This document shows positions 1-9,523 of a stretch of 42,126 nucleotides of DNA, one piece after another. The position numbers and the translations under genes were made by a program. Location of the stretch: IMG/VR virus record IMGVR_UViG_3300037493_002604, positions 1 to 42,126 of that record; one strand, 5' to 3'. The stretch is from a virus. Positions within the stretch are counted from its first letter, which is position 1. Each line of letters begins with the position of its first letter. Under the pieces are notes generated by a model, which was not told the origin of the DNA, made no database searches, and saw nothing but the letters and a program-made list of their open reading frames with translations.

Positions 1-252
1 AAGGCTATTGATTTGGCCCGCCTATGCAACAAGCCAGTAATTATTGATATGTTCCCATTTATGCCGAAACCAGAAGCAGGTGGTGAACAGAAAGGACCGT
101 TCTACTTGGCTAATAACTTCAAGAAGGCAACGCCAGCGGGTGCATCACCTAAGCCACAAACGAAGACTGAAGCAGAAGAAGCTGTAGAAGAAAAGCAAGC
201 GGAATCGATTGATCCAGATTTAGTAGAAGAAGATAGCGATGTTCCCTTCTAG
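1..252 (+). CDS. C-terminal part of an SSB-like protein (5' partial)
   Basis: The reading frame is open from the first base, so the start lies outside the window. The visible 83 residues end in an acidic tail closing with EEDSDVPF. This closely resembles the conserved acidic tip of bacterial and phage single-stranded DNA-binding proteins (DDDIPF type), which recruits replication partners. Before it is a Pro/Ala/Lys/Glu-rich flexible linker (about residues 40-75), as in SSB proteins. The fold domain itself is almost entirely outside the window, so the family is inferred from the tail and from the helicase gene downstream. Another phage replication protein carrying an SSB-type tip is possible. 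Confidence 0.55.
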   Translation, partial: KAIDLARLCNKPVIIDMFPFMPKPEAGGEQKGPFYLANNFKKATPAGASPKPQTKTEAEEAVEEKQAESIDPDLVEEDSDVPF

Positions 253-262
253 TCTGTCATAA

Positions 263-300
263 ACCAAGGCGGCAATCCACCGCCGCCCATCTTCCTTGGT
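263..300 (+). promoter_or_regulatory. Intergenic stem-loop just before the 306 start
   Basis: ACCAAGG (263-269) pairs with CCTTGGT (294-300), and GGCGG (268-272) can pair with CCGCC (280-284) inside it. The outer stem ends 5 nt before the ATG at 306. No U-run follows, so it is not a clear terminator. It may control translation of the next gene or stabilise the mRNA end. Confidence 0.4.
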
Positions 301-305
301 GTCAC

Positions 306-1022
306 ATGAAAAACAAACTAGACGAAATATGGTCAACCATGCAAGATGATCCAGAATACGAACTTAATTTAAACGTATGTGATCGTGAATTGTGGTTGCG
401 TGAAAATAAATATAAATCACCAGATAAACTAACAGCCCAACAAGTGCGGGCTAAGTTTAGACGATTAATTGAAACTAGAACGTTTGAAAATAATTTACGC
501 ATGATTGGTTTCGATAAATTACCAAATGGCAATCAATCAAAAGATGGAATTGAATACGTATGTTTATTTGATTTATATTTCAATAAACCAGAAGCAAACC
601 AAAGCAAGCTATTAAATTACATGTGTGGATTGGCTGGCGTTAATAATGGTTTATATTATGGATGCAATGCAATTAATGAAGAGGTAAAAATTGTTACCAT
701 TGAATTTAATGAAAGTGAATTCAATGATAAACGTTCTATTATTTCATCAGAAACAATGCCTAATTGTGATTGCTGCCCTGTTCCTACATCAATCAAGCCA
801 CATTGCCACAATTGCACATCTTATAATAACGGGTGCGATATTGGATCAGGCAAAGCAGTTTGCCAATCGCATAGTTTTTACCCTGAAGTTATTACATCGG
901 TTTTCATGTGGGAAGTAGAAGAAATGCACATGGAAGATAGAGCGGTAACATACATAAAAACAAATGGCGAATCAATCAGAAACGGCAAAGGCGGAATAGC
1001 CAGCGCAAACCTATTCGAGTGA
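306..1022 (+). CDS. Cys-rich hypothetical protein, 238 aa
   Basis: I do not recognise this 238-residue protein. A central Cys/His cluster (about residues 155-185, with CDCC, CHNC and further Cys and His residues) looks like a metal-binding knuckle. The N-terminal third is charged and probably helical. It lies between the SSB-like gene and the helicase on the same strand, 4 nt before the helicase start, so a role in replication or early takeover is likely but unproven. No convincing Shine-Dalgarno precedes the ATG. A stem-loop sits there instead. The start was chosen as the first ATG after the upstream stop. Confidence 0.75.
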   Translation: MKNKLDEIWSTMQDDPEYELNLNVCDRELWLRENKYKSPDKLTAQQVRAKFRRLIETRTFENNLRMIGFDKLPNGNQSKDGIEYVCLFDLYFNKPEANQSKLLNYMCGLAGVNNGLYYGCNAINEEVKIVTIEFNESEFNDKRSIISSETMPNCDCCPVPTSIKPHCHNCTSYNNGCDIGSGKAVCQSHSFYPEVITSVFMWEVEEMHMEDRAVTYIKTNGESIRNGKGGIASANLFE

Positions 1023-1026
1023 CTAA

Positions 1027-2727
1027 ATGTTAATTCCTCGCCCATATCAACAAGATGCCTATGATGCTTCAATCAAGCACATCAGAACCAATAAAGATCC
1101 GTCTATTGTTCACGCAAGCACCGCAGCCGGTAAGAGCATCATTGTTGCCATGCTTGCGCAAACGGTAAAGCAAGCAAATAAACGTACGCTTATTCTTGTA
1201 CCTAATGGTGATTTGGCCGAACAGAACGCGAATAAATTTCGTGAAATTGGAGAGAAACCGTCTATTTACAGCGCTTCATTGGGGCATAAATGCGTAGAAA
1301 ATCACGCTGTATTTGCCACACCTATGAGTGTGTTAAATAATCTTGATGACTTTGGTGATGAATACGCGCTGATAATATCGGATGAATGCCAGATGATCTC
1401 TGAGAATCCTGATTCTTCATCTCAAAAAATACTTACTCATTTCAGATCAATCAATCCAAAAATACGTATTTTAGGACTAACAGCAACGCCGGTGCGCTTT
1501 AAGACTAAGCTTGTGTCTGCTGGCTCTACATTTAAAAGCGTTTGTTATTCAATCACAAGCGAACAACTGTCATCACAAGGCTGGACTGTTCCATATGGCA
1601 TCGGCGTATCAGATTCAACATACAGTTTGCTTGCACTAAAAACCGATTCTAAAGGTAAGTTTAAGCAGTCCGAGGTAGATGCACTTACACTAGATAATGA
1701 GCGTCTTACGCGCCAGATTATAGATGATCTGGTCGGTATTATGGATCTGCAAAATCGTAAGTGTTGCATTATCTTTGCATCATCTATAAAGCACGCAGAA
1801 GAGATCCGCAGCTATTTACCTGAATCAGATTCATCTATTCTTATCACTGGCAAGACAAGCAAGAAAGAACGGGCCAGATTATTGCAGGAAGCCCGCGATG
1901 GTAAACACCGATACATCATTAACTACGGCACACTTACCACTGGTACGGATATCCCTATTATCGACTGTGTTGCGCTGTTACGTGCTTCTGAGTCGGTAGG
2001 GTTAGTAATTCAAATGCTAGGCCGTGGTTGCCGTTTGTATGCACCTAGCTGGTTAAAGTCATATGGTCAAACTAATCGTCTATCTGATTTTTACGAAGGA
2101 AAGATGGATTGCTTAGTCCTAGACTTTGGCGAGAATTTAGAGCGGTTCGCACTATCCGATGATCTGGTTATTTCTGGCCTACTTGATTTAAAAGAGCGCA
2201 AAGATAAGCAAGGTGATGTACAATTATGTCCAGAGTGTAACGCAGAGAATTCACTCATGGCCCAGCGTTGCCACGGTGTCGTAAATGATGGTACTCGTTG
2301 CGAATATCGTTTCTTATCTAAAACGTGTGATGCTTGCGATTCAATAAATAGCCTGTCTGCACGACACTGCACAGATTGTGGCGCTGAGTTAATCGACCCT
2401 AACGACAAGTTAGAGCGTAAAGCAGCTATTGATACCACAACACCGCGCGAGTTACCTGTGGTGGCAATGCGTCTACGCAAACATGAGAAACAGGGAAGGT
2501 TTACTCTTCGTATTGATTGGACGATGGACGAAGGAACGAGCATTCTACCGGTGGCGCAGTTCTTATCTGAAAATCGTGTTTTATACTTTTTGAAGAAATG
2601 CCAAGCACAGCACTTAATGACTTGCTCGATTGATGAAATAGTAGACAGGCAGCATGAGTTGGTTAGGTTGCCAGAGGTTGTTGTCAGAAGACCGAAGGGC
2701 AGTAAATATTTTAATGTTACATACTAG
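1027..2727 (+). CDS. SF2 DEAD/DEAH-type helicase
   Basis: This 566-residue superfamily 2 helicase is probably the phage replication or recombination helicase. Motifs in order: an N-terminal Q-like RPYQ (5-8), Walker A AAGKS (33-37), motif II DECQ (119-122, a variant of DEAH), motif III TATP (152-155) and motif VI QMLGRGCRL (329-337). These span two RecA-like domains. A Cys-rich zinc ribbon follows (CxxC at 401-404, further Cys to about 425, CxxC at 434-437 and 448-451), and then a C-terminal domain of about 100 residues. The layout resembles phage and plasmid UvsW/Hef-like or type I restriction-like helicases. It starts 4 nt after the preceding stop, so the two genes are co-transcribed. Confidence 0.9.
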   Translation: MLIPRPYQQDAYDASIKHIRTNKDPSIVHASTAAGKSIIVAMLAQTVKQANKRTLILVPNGDLAEQNANKFREIGEKPSIYSASLGHKCVENHAVFATPMSVLNNLDDFGDEYALIISDECQMISENPDSSSQKILTHFRSINPKIRILGLTATPVRFKTKLVSAGSTFKSVCYSITSEQLSSQGWTVPYGIGVSDSTYSLLALKTDSKGKFKQSEVDALTLDNERLTRQIIDDLVGIMDLQNRKCCIIFASSIKHAEEIRSYLPESDSSILITGKTSKKERARLLQEARDGKHRYIINYGTLTTGTDIPIIDCVALLRASESVGLVIQMLGRGCRLYAPSWLKSYGQTNRLSDFYEGKMDCLVLDFGENLERFALSDDLVISGLLDLKERKDKQGDVQLCPECNAENSLMAQRCHGVVNDGTRCEYRFLSKTCDACDSINSLSARHCTDCGAELIDPNDKLERKAAIDTTTPRELPVVAMRLRKHEKQGRFTLRIDWTMDEGTSILPVAQFLSENRVLYFLKKCQAQHLMTCSIDEIVDRQHELVRLPEVVVRRPKGSKYFNVTY

Positions 2728-2738
2728 GAGAAGTAAAA

Positions 2739-3533
2739 ATGAAAGTATCCACAGTAGAAAAAAATAGCGTAATTGAGGTTATCGATCAGCATGGTGAGTT
2801 GATCAAGGTTGATAAGGAAGAGATTAAGTCTTACTTCACAGAAGAAGGAAAGATTGATCCTATTCTTGATGCGATTGCATTTGTGGCCCGTTCTTACGTT
2901 CCTGATATTTCAACCGAACAAGGGCGCAAAGAATTAACGGAATGGGCAGATAAAACACTTGAACACAATAAGATTTTAAAAGTACACCGTAAAGAAATTG
3001 CAGATGAAATTAAAAAACTACCTGCTATTGTCGATGCTACAGGCCGTAAGTGCATTAAGTTCTTAACAGAACTACATGCAGAAATTATGCTGCCAGTTAC
3101 TGAATGGCAGTATGAAGAAGATTTAAAAGAGTCTGCACGACTAGCAGAGAAAGAGCGCTTAGAAATGATTGAACGCGTCAAAGTTGACCACGTTCAAGCG
3201 TTAATTGATAACGAGCAATTTGATATTGATGCAGAACAAAATAGGATTGCAGAAGAGCTATTGCAGGCAGAACGGGATCAGCGTATTGCAGATGAAGCTA
3301 TTGAGCAAGAGCGTTTACGTGTCGCAGAGATCGCGTCGCGTTTGCAAGCTAAAGTAGACGCTGACAAGAAGAAAGAAGACGATAGAAAGGCCAATGTAGA
3401 GCATAGAAAGACGGTAAATAACTCAGCGCTTAATTCATTGGTTAAGCATTGCGGACTATCAGAAGAACAGGCTAAAAAAGTGGTGATTGCTATTGCTAGC
3501 GGATCTATTTCTAACGTGCATATAGAGTATTGA
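2739..3533 (+). CDS. Coiled-coil phage protein of the replication region
   Basis: The 264-residue protein begins 11 nt after the helicase stop with a good ribosome binding site (GGAGAAGTAAAAATG). Residues about 115-220 are very rich in Glu, Lys, Arg and Ala with heptad-like spacing, giving a long predicted coiled coil. The last 40 residues (SALNSLVKHCGLSEEQ and onward) form a short helical domain that, from memory, recurs at the C-terminus of proteins encoded beside recombinases or exonucleases in temperate phages. Function is unknown. A role as a replication or recombination accessory factor is inferred from position only. Confidence 0.8.
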   Translation: MKVSTVEKNSVIEVIDQHGELIKVDKEEIKSYFTEEGKIDPILDAIAFVARSYVPDISTEQGRKELTEWADKTLEHNKILKVHRKEIADEIKKLPAIVDATGRKCIKFLTELHAEIMLPVTEWQYEEDLKESARLAEKERLEMIERVKVDHVQALIDNEQFDIDAEQNRIAEELLQAERDQRIADEAIEQERLRVAEIASRLQAKVDADKKKEDDRKANVEHRKTVNNSALNSLVKHCGLSEEQAKKVVIAIASGSISNVHIEY

Positions 3534-3536
3534 TAA

Positions 3537-3758
3537 ATGGACGAAATAACCTACAAAGACGTAAAATTTCATGTATATGGAGAATATACACCGCCTAATG
3601 GTAGTGATTGTGCTGAGTATGATGTAGCAGCCATCTATGTACACGACAGCACAACTGACATCACCCACCTAATAGACTGCAAAGAATTTCAAGACGCATT
3701 AATTAAGCAGATTGAAGATTACGCAGAAGAGATGAACAATCAACTTGGTATGGAATGA
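3537..3758 (+). CDS. Small hypothetical protein, 73 aa
   Basis: This 73-residue acidic protein starts 3 nt after the preceding stop and ends right at a terminator, so it is the last gene of the left-hand rightward operon. No motif was recognised. It is rich in Asp, Tyr and Glu and has no membrane segment. There is no strong Shine-Dalgarno, so translation may be coupled to the upstream gene. Confidence 0.6.
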   Translation: MDEITYKDVKFHVYGEYTPPNGSDCAEYDVAAIYVHDSTTDITHLIDCKEFQDALIKQIEDYAEEMNNQLGME

Positions 3759-3786
3759 AAAAACCCCTCGTAAAGAGGGGTTTTTG
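3757..3786. terminator. Bidirectional rho-independent terminator
   Basis: AAAAACCCCTC, a 5-nt loop, then GAGGGGTTTTT. There is an A-run on the left and a T-run on the right, so it can end both the rightward early operon and the leftward tail operon that converge here. Confidence 0.95.
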
Positions 3787-3787
3787 T

Positions 3788-6163
3788 TTATATTATTTGT
3801 TTAATCAACCATCCAGCAGGAACAGCAACACCCTTATCTGCCCTGCCTTCAATCCCACCAGTCATAGTGCCTCCTGCCTTTATCGCTGTAATAGTATGTG
3901 GGTAAGCATTTAAATAGTTACCCTGTATTAACATAGTGTTTGAACTACCAGTTAATGAGGTGTCTGTTAATGATAAACACAGATCACCAGATGAGCCATA
4001 ACATAAATAAATTAAACTTACTGCTGCATTAGCTATACTAGTTAAGCCGCCTTTGATGGCAACAGTATTCCTTCCTTCATGTGACCAAATTGCCCCTTCT
4101 TCATTTGATCCGTGCAAATCTGCAGTTCTATTTATATTACACCCATTAAAAAATAATGATGTATTTGTTAATTTAAAAAAACCAGTACCAAAATTAATAA
4201 GTGGAGTATTAGAAGACCCAATCTTTTTCTCGAAAACAATGGTGCACCCGACAAACGCTATCTGGCTAGATATGTAATGCTCAGTAGCCCCATTTAATAC
4301 AAAACGAGCGTTAAAAGGTGTTGCATATTTTGTAGTGCTATCTTCAGTTCCATATGCATATGCATATCGTGATAACGCTGCATCAAGAGTCTGCATTGGT
4401 GAAGATTCATAAAATCCAGAATTTAGGTTATTTCCAGTAACTGAATCAACATAAATTAATCTGTTTTTATTTACATCATCTATTAAAGTATTTGCTGTCC
4501 ATGATTTATCAACATAAACAGGTAAATTTATTTGACTGGCTAGAAAATTAGCACCTTCTTGCGTGTTTGTAGATTGAAAACTTTTTGCACTAGCAACAGA
4601 TAAATTAAATCCAGCGCCAGATGTGTAGATGGACCCATTGAATGCGCCTGAAATAATCCCAAGATCTACGCCAGACGTAAAACCTATTACTAAAGAGTTT
4701 GTTGTTCTTTCTCCGTATAGGTTTAATGCTGACCACTGTGAGTTACATACAGCATGGGCGTAATCGTTACCTTCACAAGTAAGAGATGTTGTCGTCGTAG
4801 ATTGGGAATAACTAGTAAATGCACCAAATACTTTGTTTTTTGTTGTTGATGGTAAATATGTATCATTCGTAAATATATCAAAAAACTGAATAGAGCTTGT
4901 TAGCGCTGTTGTTGTTTGGTCTGCTCTGTTTAGATAGCCATCTAATGTAACAGAATTACCATCTGACGACGTAAAAACACCGCATTTATGATGAAGCGTG
5001 TTAGCTTTGATTTTTGATGCCCAGCAAGAGCTGTGTCCTACTCCGATATCAGCACCAGCAACAAAAATATCAACAGTAGACTGAGGAGCACCAATAAGAC
5101 GCAATCCACCTAGCAACCTTTTTCCAGTTGCAACAATTAGGCTGTATCCCTTGTTTACTGTACCGTGAGCAATAGTTATTTGACCACTATCAACCCTGCT
5201 TCCCGATGGCATATCATTAAAAGCAATTACAGCACCATTAGTTGTATTATATGTATCGGTGTCAATTGCCCATGTATCTTGTATTGATAAATCAGCAACC
5301 AAAACGCAACCAGATTTAAGGCGATCAAGTGCGAAAGCAAAGCCACCTTTTACATCAACACCAGTAAATCCAGAATATGCACCGTACCGCAACGGCGACG
5401 TAAAACGGCAACCACCCGAGCCTGTTGGGAGTTGAACTAGGCGACCACCTACTTTATAAGCGCCACCAGCTACCCATCCAATACTTGACGCTTTGTTTAG
5501 TGCATCTTTAAGGGCATTTGTGCTATCTGTACCATTTCCGCTTGAGCCATTGCAATCAGGCACAGCGCCGTAAGCTTCTGCTAATACGTGTTCAGTATTA
5601 TCAATCCTGATGAATCGACCAACACCACTAGGTGATTTTTGAATCACGTACCCATTGTCATCTGCAAGAGTGCTTGCGGCATCCCATACAAACATACCAC
5701 CTCCATAACCATTTGAGGTGTGGTAATTCATAATTACAGACTGACCATCTCTTGATGGATTAAATAATTTTAACGCTGCTAAGTTTGCAACCTGAACATT
5801 ATCAATGACTGATAGTACATCAACAGTATTTACCACCCGCCACAAAGTAGCATTAAACGCCCCGCTAGTCACAAATGGGAAAGCAGTTCCAAACGCAGGC
5901 GCGTAAATCAACCCACTATTTGTTACGGTCTGAGTCACACGTAAAAGTGTTTGACCACTTGTGCTGTACGCTGTTGGCTGCTCAAACCCAATGCGTTCAA
6001 TCTGGTAACTAGCATCGGAATTAATCCCATAAATTGTCCGGTCATAGTCACCAACGCGGTTCTGAAACGAATAATCTGAGCTATTAATTAGCTTGTCTAA
6101 GTCGCTAGCATTACGCACCAACACATCAGCTGCGCTTGAGCCAATAGGATCATTCAAAGGCAT
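3788..6163 (-). CDS. Tailspike / receptor-binding protein
   Basis: The 791-residue protein is the last gene of the leftward tail operon, the usual place for host-recognition proteins. The first about 20 residues (NDPIGSSAADVLVRNASDLD) match a common phage tailspike head-binding start. Around residues 195-225 is the AYGAVPD...DSTNALKDAL signature that opens right-handed beta-helix (pectate-lyase-like) tailspikes. A long Ser/Thr/Gly/Asn-rich beta region follows. The C-terminal about 250 residues begin with IYVDSVTGNN, found in other beta-helical fibres. Such proteins bind or cleave surface polysaccharide. Which glycan, and whether it is an enzyme, cannot be told. The start is well supported by AGGAAAGACA before the ATG. 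Confidence 0.88.
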   Translation of the reverse strand: MPLNDPIGSSAADVLVRNASDLDKLINSSDYSFQNRVGDYDRTIYGINSDASYQIERIGFEQPTAYSTSGQTLLRVTQTVTNSGLIYAPAFGTAFPFVTSGAFNATLWRVVNTVDVLSVIDNVQVANLAALKLFNPSRDGQSVIMNYHTSNGYGGGMFVWDAASTLADDNGYVIQKSPSGVGRFIRIDNTEHVLAEAYGAVPDCNGSSGNGTDSTNALKDALNKASSIGWVAGGAYKVGGRLVQLPTGSGGCRFTSPLRYGAYSGFTGVDVKGGFAFALDRLKSGCVLVADLSIQDTWAIDTDTYNTTNGAVIAFNDMPSGSRVDSGQITIAHGTVNKGYSLIVATGKRLLGGLRLIGAPQSTVDIFVAGADIGVGHSSCWASKIKANTLHHKCGVFTSSDGNSVTLDGYLNRADQTTTALTSSIQFFDIFTNDTYLPSTTKNKVFGAFTSYSQSTTTTSLTCEGNDYAHAVCNSQWSALNLYGERTTNSLVIGFTSGVDLGIISGAFNGSIYTSGAGFNLSVASAKSFQSTNTQEGANFLASQINLPVYVDKSWTANTLIDDVNKNRLIYVDSVTGNNLNSGFYESSPMQTLDAALSRYAYAYGTEDSTTKYATPFNARFVLNGATEHYISSQIAFVGCTIVFEKKIGSSNTPLINFGTGFFKLTNTSLFFNGCNINRTADLHGSNEEGAIWSHEGRNTVAIKGGLTSIANAAVSLIYLCYGSSGDLCLSLTDTSLTGSSNTMLIQGNYLNAYPHTITAIKAGGTMTGGIEGRADKGVAVPAGWLIKQII

Positions 6164-6172
6164 TGTCTTTCC

Positions 6173-8668
6173 TTAATCATGCGCGTAAGCGCGTTTATCA
6201 TATTTGCGTAATTGTAAGCCAATTATACCATCTTGCTTAGGTGTTTTATTAATAACGGTATAAAGTCCTGCTTCTGATATTTCTTGTTCTGTTAGACCAA
6301 TTCCAAAAACATACCTACTACTTGCTCCTTGATCGCCTGTCTTTAGATATGCAGCGCTTGGAACAGCATCTACAATAAAACCGTTTATACCATCACTGCG
6401 CGGTGTACATCTAACAAATGCAGAACTACTGCCATCAATACCAGTAAACGCAGTGCGGCCAGTAGATTGGCCTTTAAATAGGCATTCTTCGCTAGTCTCA
6501 ACTAAATTACCAACAATAGAAATAATCTCACCAGCCTGAAGGCCATCATCACCAAAAAAATCTGATGGATCAATCCAGCGAACCAGATCCCCACGACCTA
6601 GCATGTTAGCATCTGATAAAGCTTCATCTGTAACACCATCACGTGAATAGATTAAATGCCCAGCTTCAAGATATGCTCTGTTAGTGGCCTGATCCTTATC
6701 CCTGCATCCTGCTAGTTTAATCTTTGATGGATTACCTGCTGCTCCTTCAACTATTGAGCCATTGCTGTTTATCCTTAGTTTAATCAATGATTTTTTATTC
6801 AACGCAATATCAATATATTCTAGCTCTATCCCATCGAAAGAGTTTGGCATAACTCTATCCATTGTGATGTTTGAGTCACCACCCGCTGATAAATTACGAT
6901 AGTCGAGCTGCATAACTGGATAGTTGCCACGTAATTCATCACGCACAAACGACCATTTAGATCCATCTCTAAAAACAGAACATCGTCCGGCATTCGCCAT
7001 TGTTGCTATACGTTCACCGTATGAAACGTCTTTATCATCAAAAGTAAAGTCGAAATTAAGCAGCGTAGTGTTGATTGGCAATGATGCGTTAATACGCTGC
7101 ATTGTAGCAGTGTCGAGTTGAGATATATCGCGCTTAGCAACTGCAGTATGCTGATGCAGAATTGACCTAAACAAGTTTCTGCTAGCACTACATTCAACAG
7201 TATTAAAATCACGTACCCAGCGTGTGAACTCGCAATTAAACTTGCGCTCCGTTCCGCTAGTCGCTGACTCTGTTGCCTGAGTTGTCACACGTATAATGGT
7301 AGATGATGGGAAAACTTTACTTTCGTAATCTCTAATGCCATTGATTGATTCAATCTGAAGTCTGTCATATTCATTCGTTGAATATGAAAAACTTGTACGT
7401 GTTAAATTTGTTTTGTATCTAGCCAAACCAAATGATGGTGTAATATAGATCGTTCTAAATTGTTGGTCTAAAGTATTACCTGTGAATGTTCCTTGGTACT
7501 GACCACGACTACCCACAATTTCCGTATTGTTTACATCAACTGCCCAATAGTCTATGTTAAATTGGATAATTGCTGTGGCATTGTCATTAAATCTAAGACC
7601 CCTAAGCATAGCAAAGTTGTACTGCAATATTGATGCCGCAATTGGGATTGTGAACGTAGTAGTTGGCACTCTGTCACCATTATTTCTAGTCATAGAAACA
7701 GTCAGCGTAGTATCAGTTGGTGTATTGGCAGGTATAACACCAGTAAATATCATAGTAGTTATGCCACTAGAAACAGTATTAGATGCTAGCGTACAATCAG
7801 CATTAAATGTATCTGTTAATGAGGATGAACCTGATGTGTAATGGTATGTAAATACAAGTCTAATACCTCCTGAAACACCTAAAACCTGATTAAAGCTTGT
7901 GTAGTCTCCACTAGAAAACACCATCGTTAAATTATTGCCCGCAAATGTGCAGCCACCAGAAGTAGAAATGGGTGTTGATGCCACAGGCACTGGTAGTTTT
8001 TGACCGTTCACGTCTGGCGTAGAAAATGATTCCCTAATATTACTTACAGTTGTTTGTCCATCTTCAGGGTATTGCCCAGAAATCCAAGTCGGTTTAAATA
8101 ATGAATATGTAGCATTTGTAATATCAGTAAAAGGTGTAGATGCAGAGCGAACAACTGCAACATCACCAGTGCCACGACTGACAAGCATCCATTCGGTAAT
8201 AAACTTTACATTGTTGATGTATTCATAAAATGACTGTTGAATCAAATCAGGATAACTAACAACACGACCATAAATATCTGGCAACGCCTGATAAAGACGA
8301 TATTGATTAGTAGCGCCTGTGAATTTATTATTAGGCGAGTCCTTCCCTTGTCCGACATTATTTGGGATATCAGGCTTAGGAGTAAGTGCAACAACAACAA
8401 TAGCGGCTACGACAGCAATCGCTGCATAAATTAATATTTCAATACCTTCTTGTCTTCGTGCCAATCTAACTACATCAAATACAGTTGCCAATCTATCTAA
8501 CGTTTCGCACTCAACAGGATTTTCAATGATATCTCCATTTATCCATAGAGTGTAATCAGCGCCACTTTCAATATGCAGCGCAATATTTTCTTGAATGGTA
8601 AGACTATGATCAAGAGCGTATATATCGCCAATCATCGCCGCTTGAGGATCTTTATATACTGTAAGCAT
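6173..8668 (-). CDS. TipJ-type host specificity protein (lambda J-like)
   Basis: The 831-residue tail-tip protein lies directly after the NlpC/P60 gene, with start and stop overlapping by 17 nt. Gene order TMP, small tail proteins, NlpC, TipJ matches siphophage tail-tip modules. A hydrophobic stretch at about residues 76-95 (GIEILIYAAIAVVAAIVVVA) is typical of TipJ proteins and may insert in the membrane at DNA entry. The NNKFTGATNQYRLYQALPDIYGRV region (about 112-135) is also typical of the family. The rest should form the central baseplate hub and receptor-facing domains. It is shorter than lambda J (about 1130 residues). The receptor function may be shared with the tailspike downstream. 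Confidence 0.88.
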   Translation of the reverse strand: MLTVYKDPQAAMIGDIYALDHSLTIQENIALHIESGADYTLWINGDIIENPVECETLDRLATVFDVVRLARRQEGIEILIYAAIAVVAAIVVVALTPKPDIPNNVGQGKDSPNNKFTGATNQYRLYQALPDIYGRVVSYPDLIQQSFYEYINNVKFITEWMLVSRGTGDVAVVRSASTPFTDITNATYSLFKPTWISGQYPEDGQTTVSNIRESFSTPDVNGQKLPVPVASTPISTSGGCTFAGNNLTMVFSSGDYTSFNQVLGVSGGIRLVFTYHYTSGSSSLTDTFNADCTLASNTVSSGITTMIFTGVIPANTPTDTTLTVSMTRNNGDRVPTTTFTIPIAASILQYNFAMLRGLRFNDNATAIIQFNIDYWAVDVNNTEIVGSRGQYQGTFTGNTLDQQFRTIYITPSFGLARYKTNLTRTSFSYSTNEYDRLQIESINGIRDYESKVFPSSTIIRVTTQATESATSGTERKFNCEFTRWVRDFNTVECSASRNLFRSILHQHTAVAKRDISQLDTATMQRINASLPINTTLLNFDFTFDDKDVSYGERIATMANAGRCSVFRDGSKWSFVRDELRGNYPVMQLDYRNLSAGGDSNITMDRVMPNSFDGIELEYIDIALNKKSLIKLRINSNGSIVEGAAGNPSKIKLAGCRDKDQATNRAYLEAGHLIYSRDGVTDEALSDANMLGRGDLVRWIDPSDFFGDDGLQAGEIISIVGNLVETSEECLFKGQSTGRTAFTGIDGSSSAFVRCTPRSDGINGFIVDAVPSAAYLKTGDQGASSRYVFGIGLTEQEISEAGLYTVINKTPKQDGIIGLQLRKYDKRAYAHD

Positions 8669-9044
8669 AAAATTTCATTTTCCCGAATATTCTTTCTAGT
8701 GAGGCAATTTTATCTATTCTAACAGATCCATACTGATTATCGCTTCCAGCACTATGTAATACATTCCATTCATCAATAATAATCCCACAATGACTAGGTA
8801 TGCCACCCTTAAAACTCATGAATGCAATTCCTGATCTAGCTGGGTATGACTCGTGCCAATTTGGTGATTCTTCCTCGAATCCACCTTCGCTTATGTCACG
8901 GATGGGCATTAAACCTATATCAATACCCATGACGTGCTTATAGTAAAGCATCACAAGGCCATAGCAATCCATCGACTCAAAACTATGCGCATGTTTAACC
9001 CACGGCACACCAATAACCTTTGCAATAAATTCATCTTGCGTCAT
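8652..9044 (-). CDS. NlpC/P60 tail-tip peptidase
   Basis: This 130-residue NlpC/P60 cysteine peptidase is the lambda K-like tail-tip protein. It probably cuts peptidoglycan cross-links during DNA entry or assists tail-tip assembly. The nucleophile Cys27 lies in MDCYGLV and the catalytic His85 in PSHCGII, both in canonical context. A further acidic or polar residue should complete the site. Its start overlaps the upstream stop (ATGA) and its end overlaps the TipJ start, so the three are translationally coupled. Confidence 0.92.
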   Translation of the reverse strand: MTQDEFIAKVIGVPWVKHAHSFESMDCYGLVMLYYKHVMGIDIGLMPIRDISEGGFEEESPNWHESYPARSGIAFMSFKGGIPSHCGIIIDEWNVLHSAGSDNQYGSVRIDKIASLERIFGKMKFYAYSI

Positions 9045-9523
9045 GTCAATTCAAGCCCTGTAAAGTCCTCAATGGTGAAAATAGAGGATATATCAAGCCG
9101 CATCGGGTTATCATCAGATGCCTTAATGGTAACCGACTCTTTCCCGAAGACAATCCCTCCTTTGTCAGACACCCATAGATCAATGGTAAACGCAATATCT
9201 TCTATACTTGTGCCAATCCAGTGTGTATAAGTTGCCTTAATTGGAATAAATTTACCAGCGGTAGAAACCTTATTAAGTGCCTGTTTTAACTCTCTTCCTA
9301 CCACGTATCTAGAGAACGAAACAGAAAAAGAGCTGACAGGATCTTTACTGATTTCAGGTGGATTAATTTTCATACTGCAAGGAATATAATCATTTCCACC
9401 TAAATTTACCAAATTAAACTGATGATCTACTAGCCGATAATAACCAAAATCAGGATGATAATAATCAACTGTGAAGTATTCAGGCTTATTGACTTTAGTC
9501 GTCCAGAACTCTTTTTTGTTCAT
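9041..9523 (-). CDS. DUF1833-like tail-tip protein (lambda L-like position)
   Basis: This 160-residue protein sits between the fused tail protein and NlpC/P60, the position of lambda gpL or DUF1833 tail assembly proteins. The middle (SSFSVSFSRYVVGRELKQAL) and the beta-rich C-terminus agree with such a hub component. There are no Cys-cluster motifs like those of lambda L. It overlaps both neighbours by ATGA junctions. The assignment rests mainly on order and size. Confidence 0.7.
   Translation of the reverse strand: MNKKEFWTTKVNKPEYFTVDYYHPDFGYYRLVDHQFNLVNLGGNDYIPCSMKINPPEISKDPVSSFSVSFSRYVVGRELKQALNKVSTAGKFIPIKATYTHWIGTSIEDIAFTIDLWVSDKGGIVFGKESVTIKASDDNPMRLDISSIFTIEDFTGLELT

Noticed and set aside
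2091-2543. 150-residue minus-strand frame opposite the helicase
   Set aside because: Shadow of the helicase zinc-ribbon region. It has no promoter, ribosome binding site or recognisable domain.
7554-7841. 95-residue hydrophobic plus-strand frame inside tipJ
   Set aside because: It looks like a membrane protein but is antisense to conserved TipJ sequence and has no start signals.
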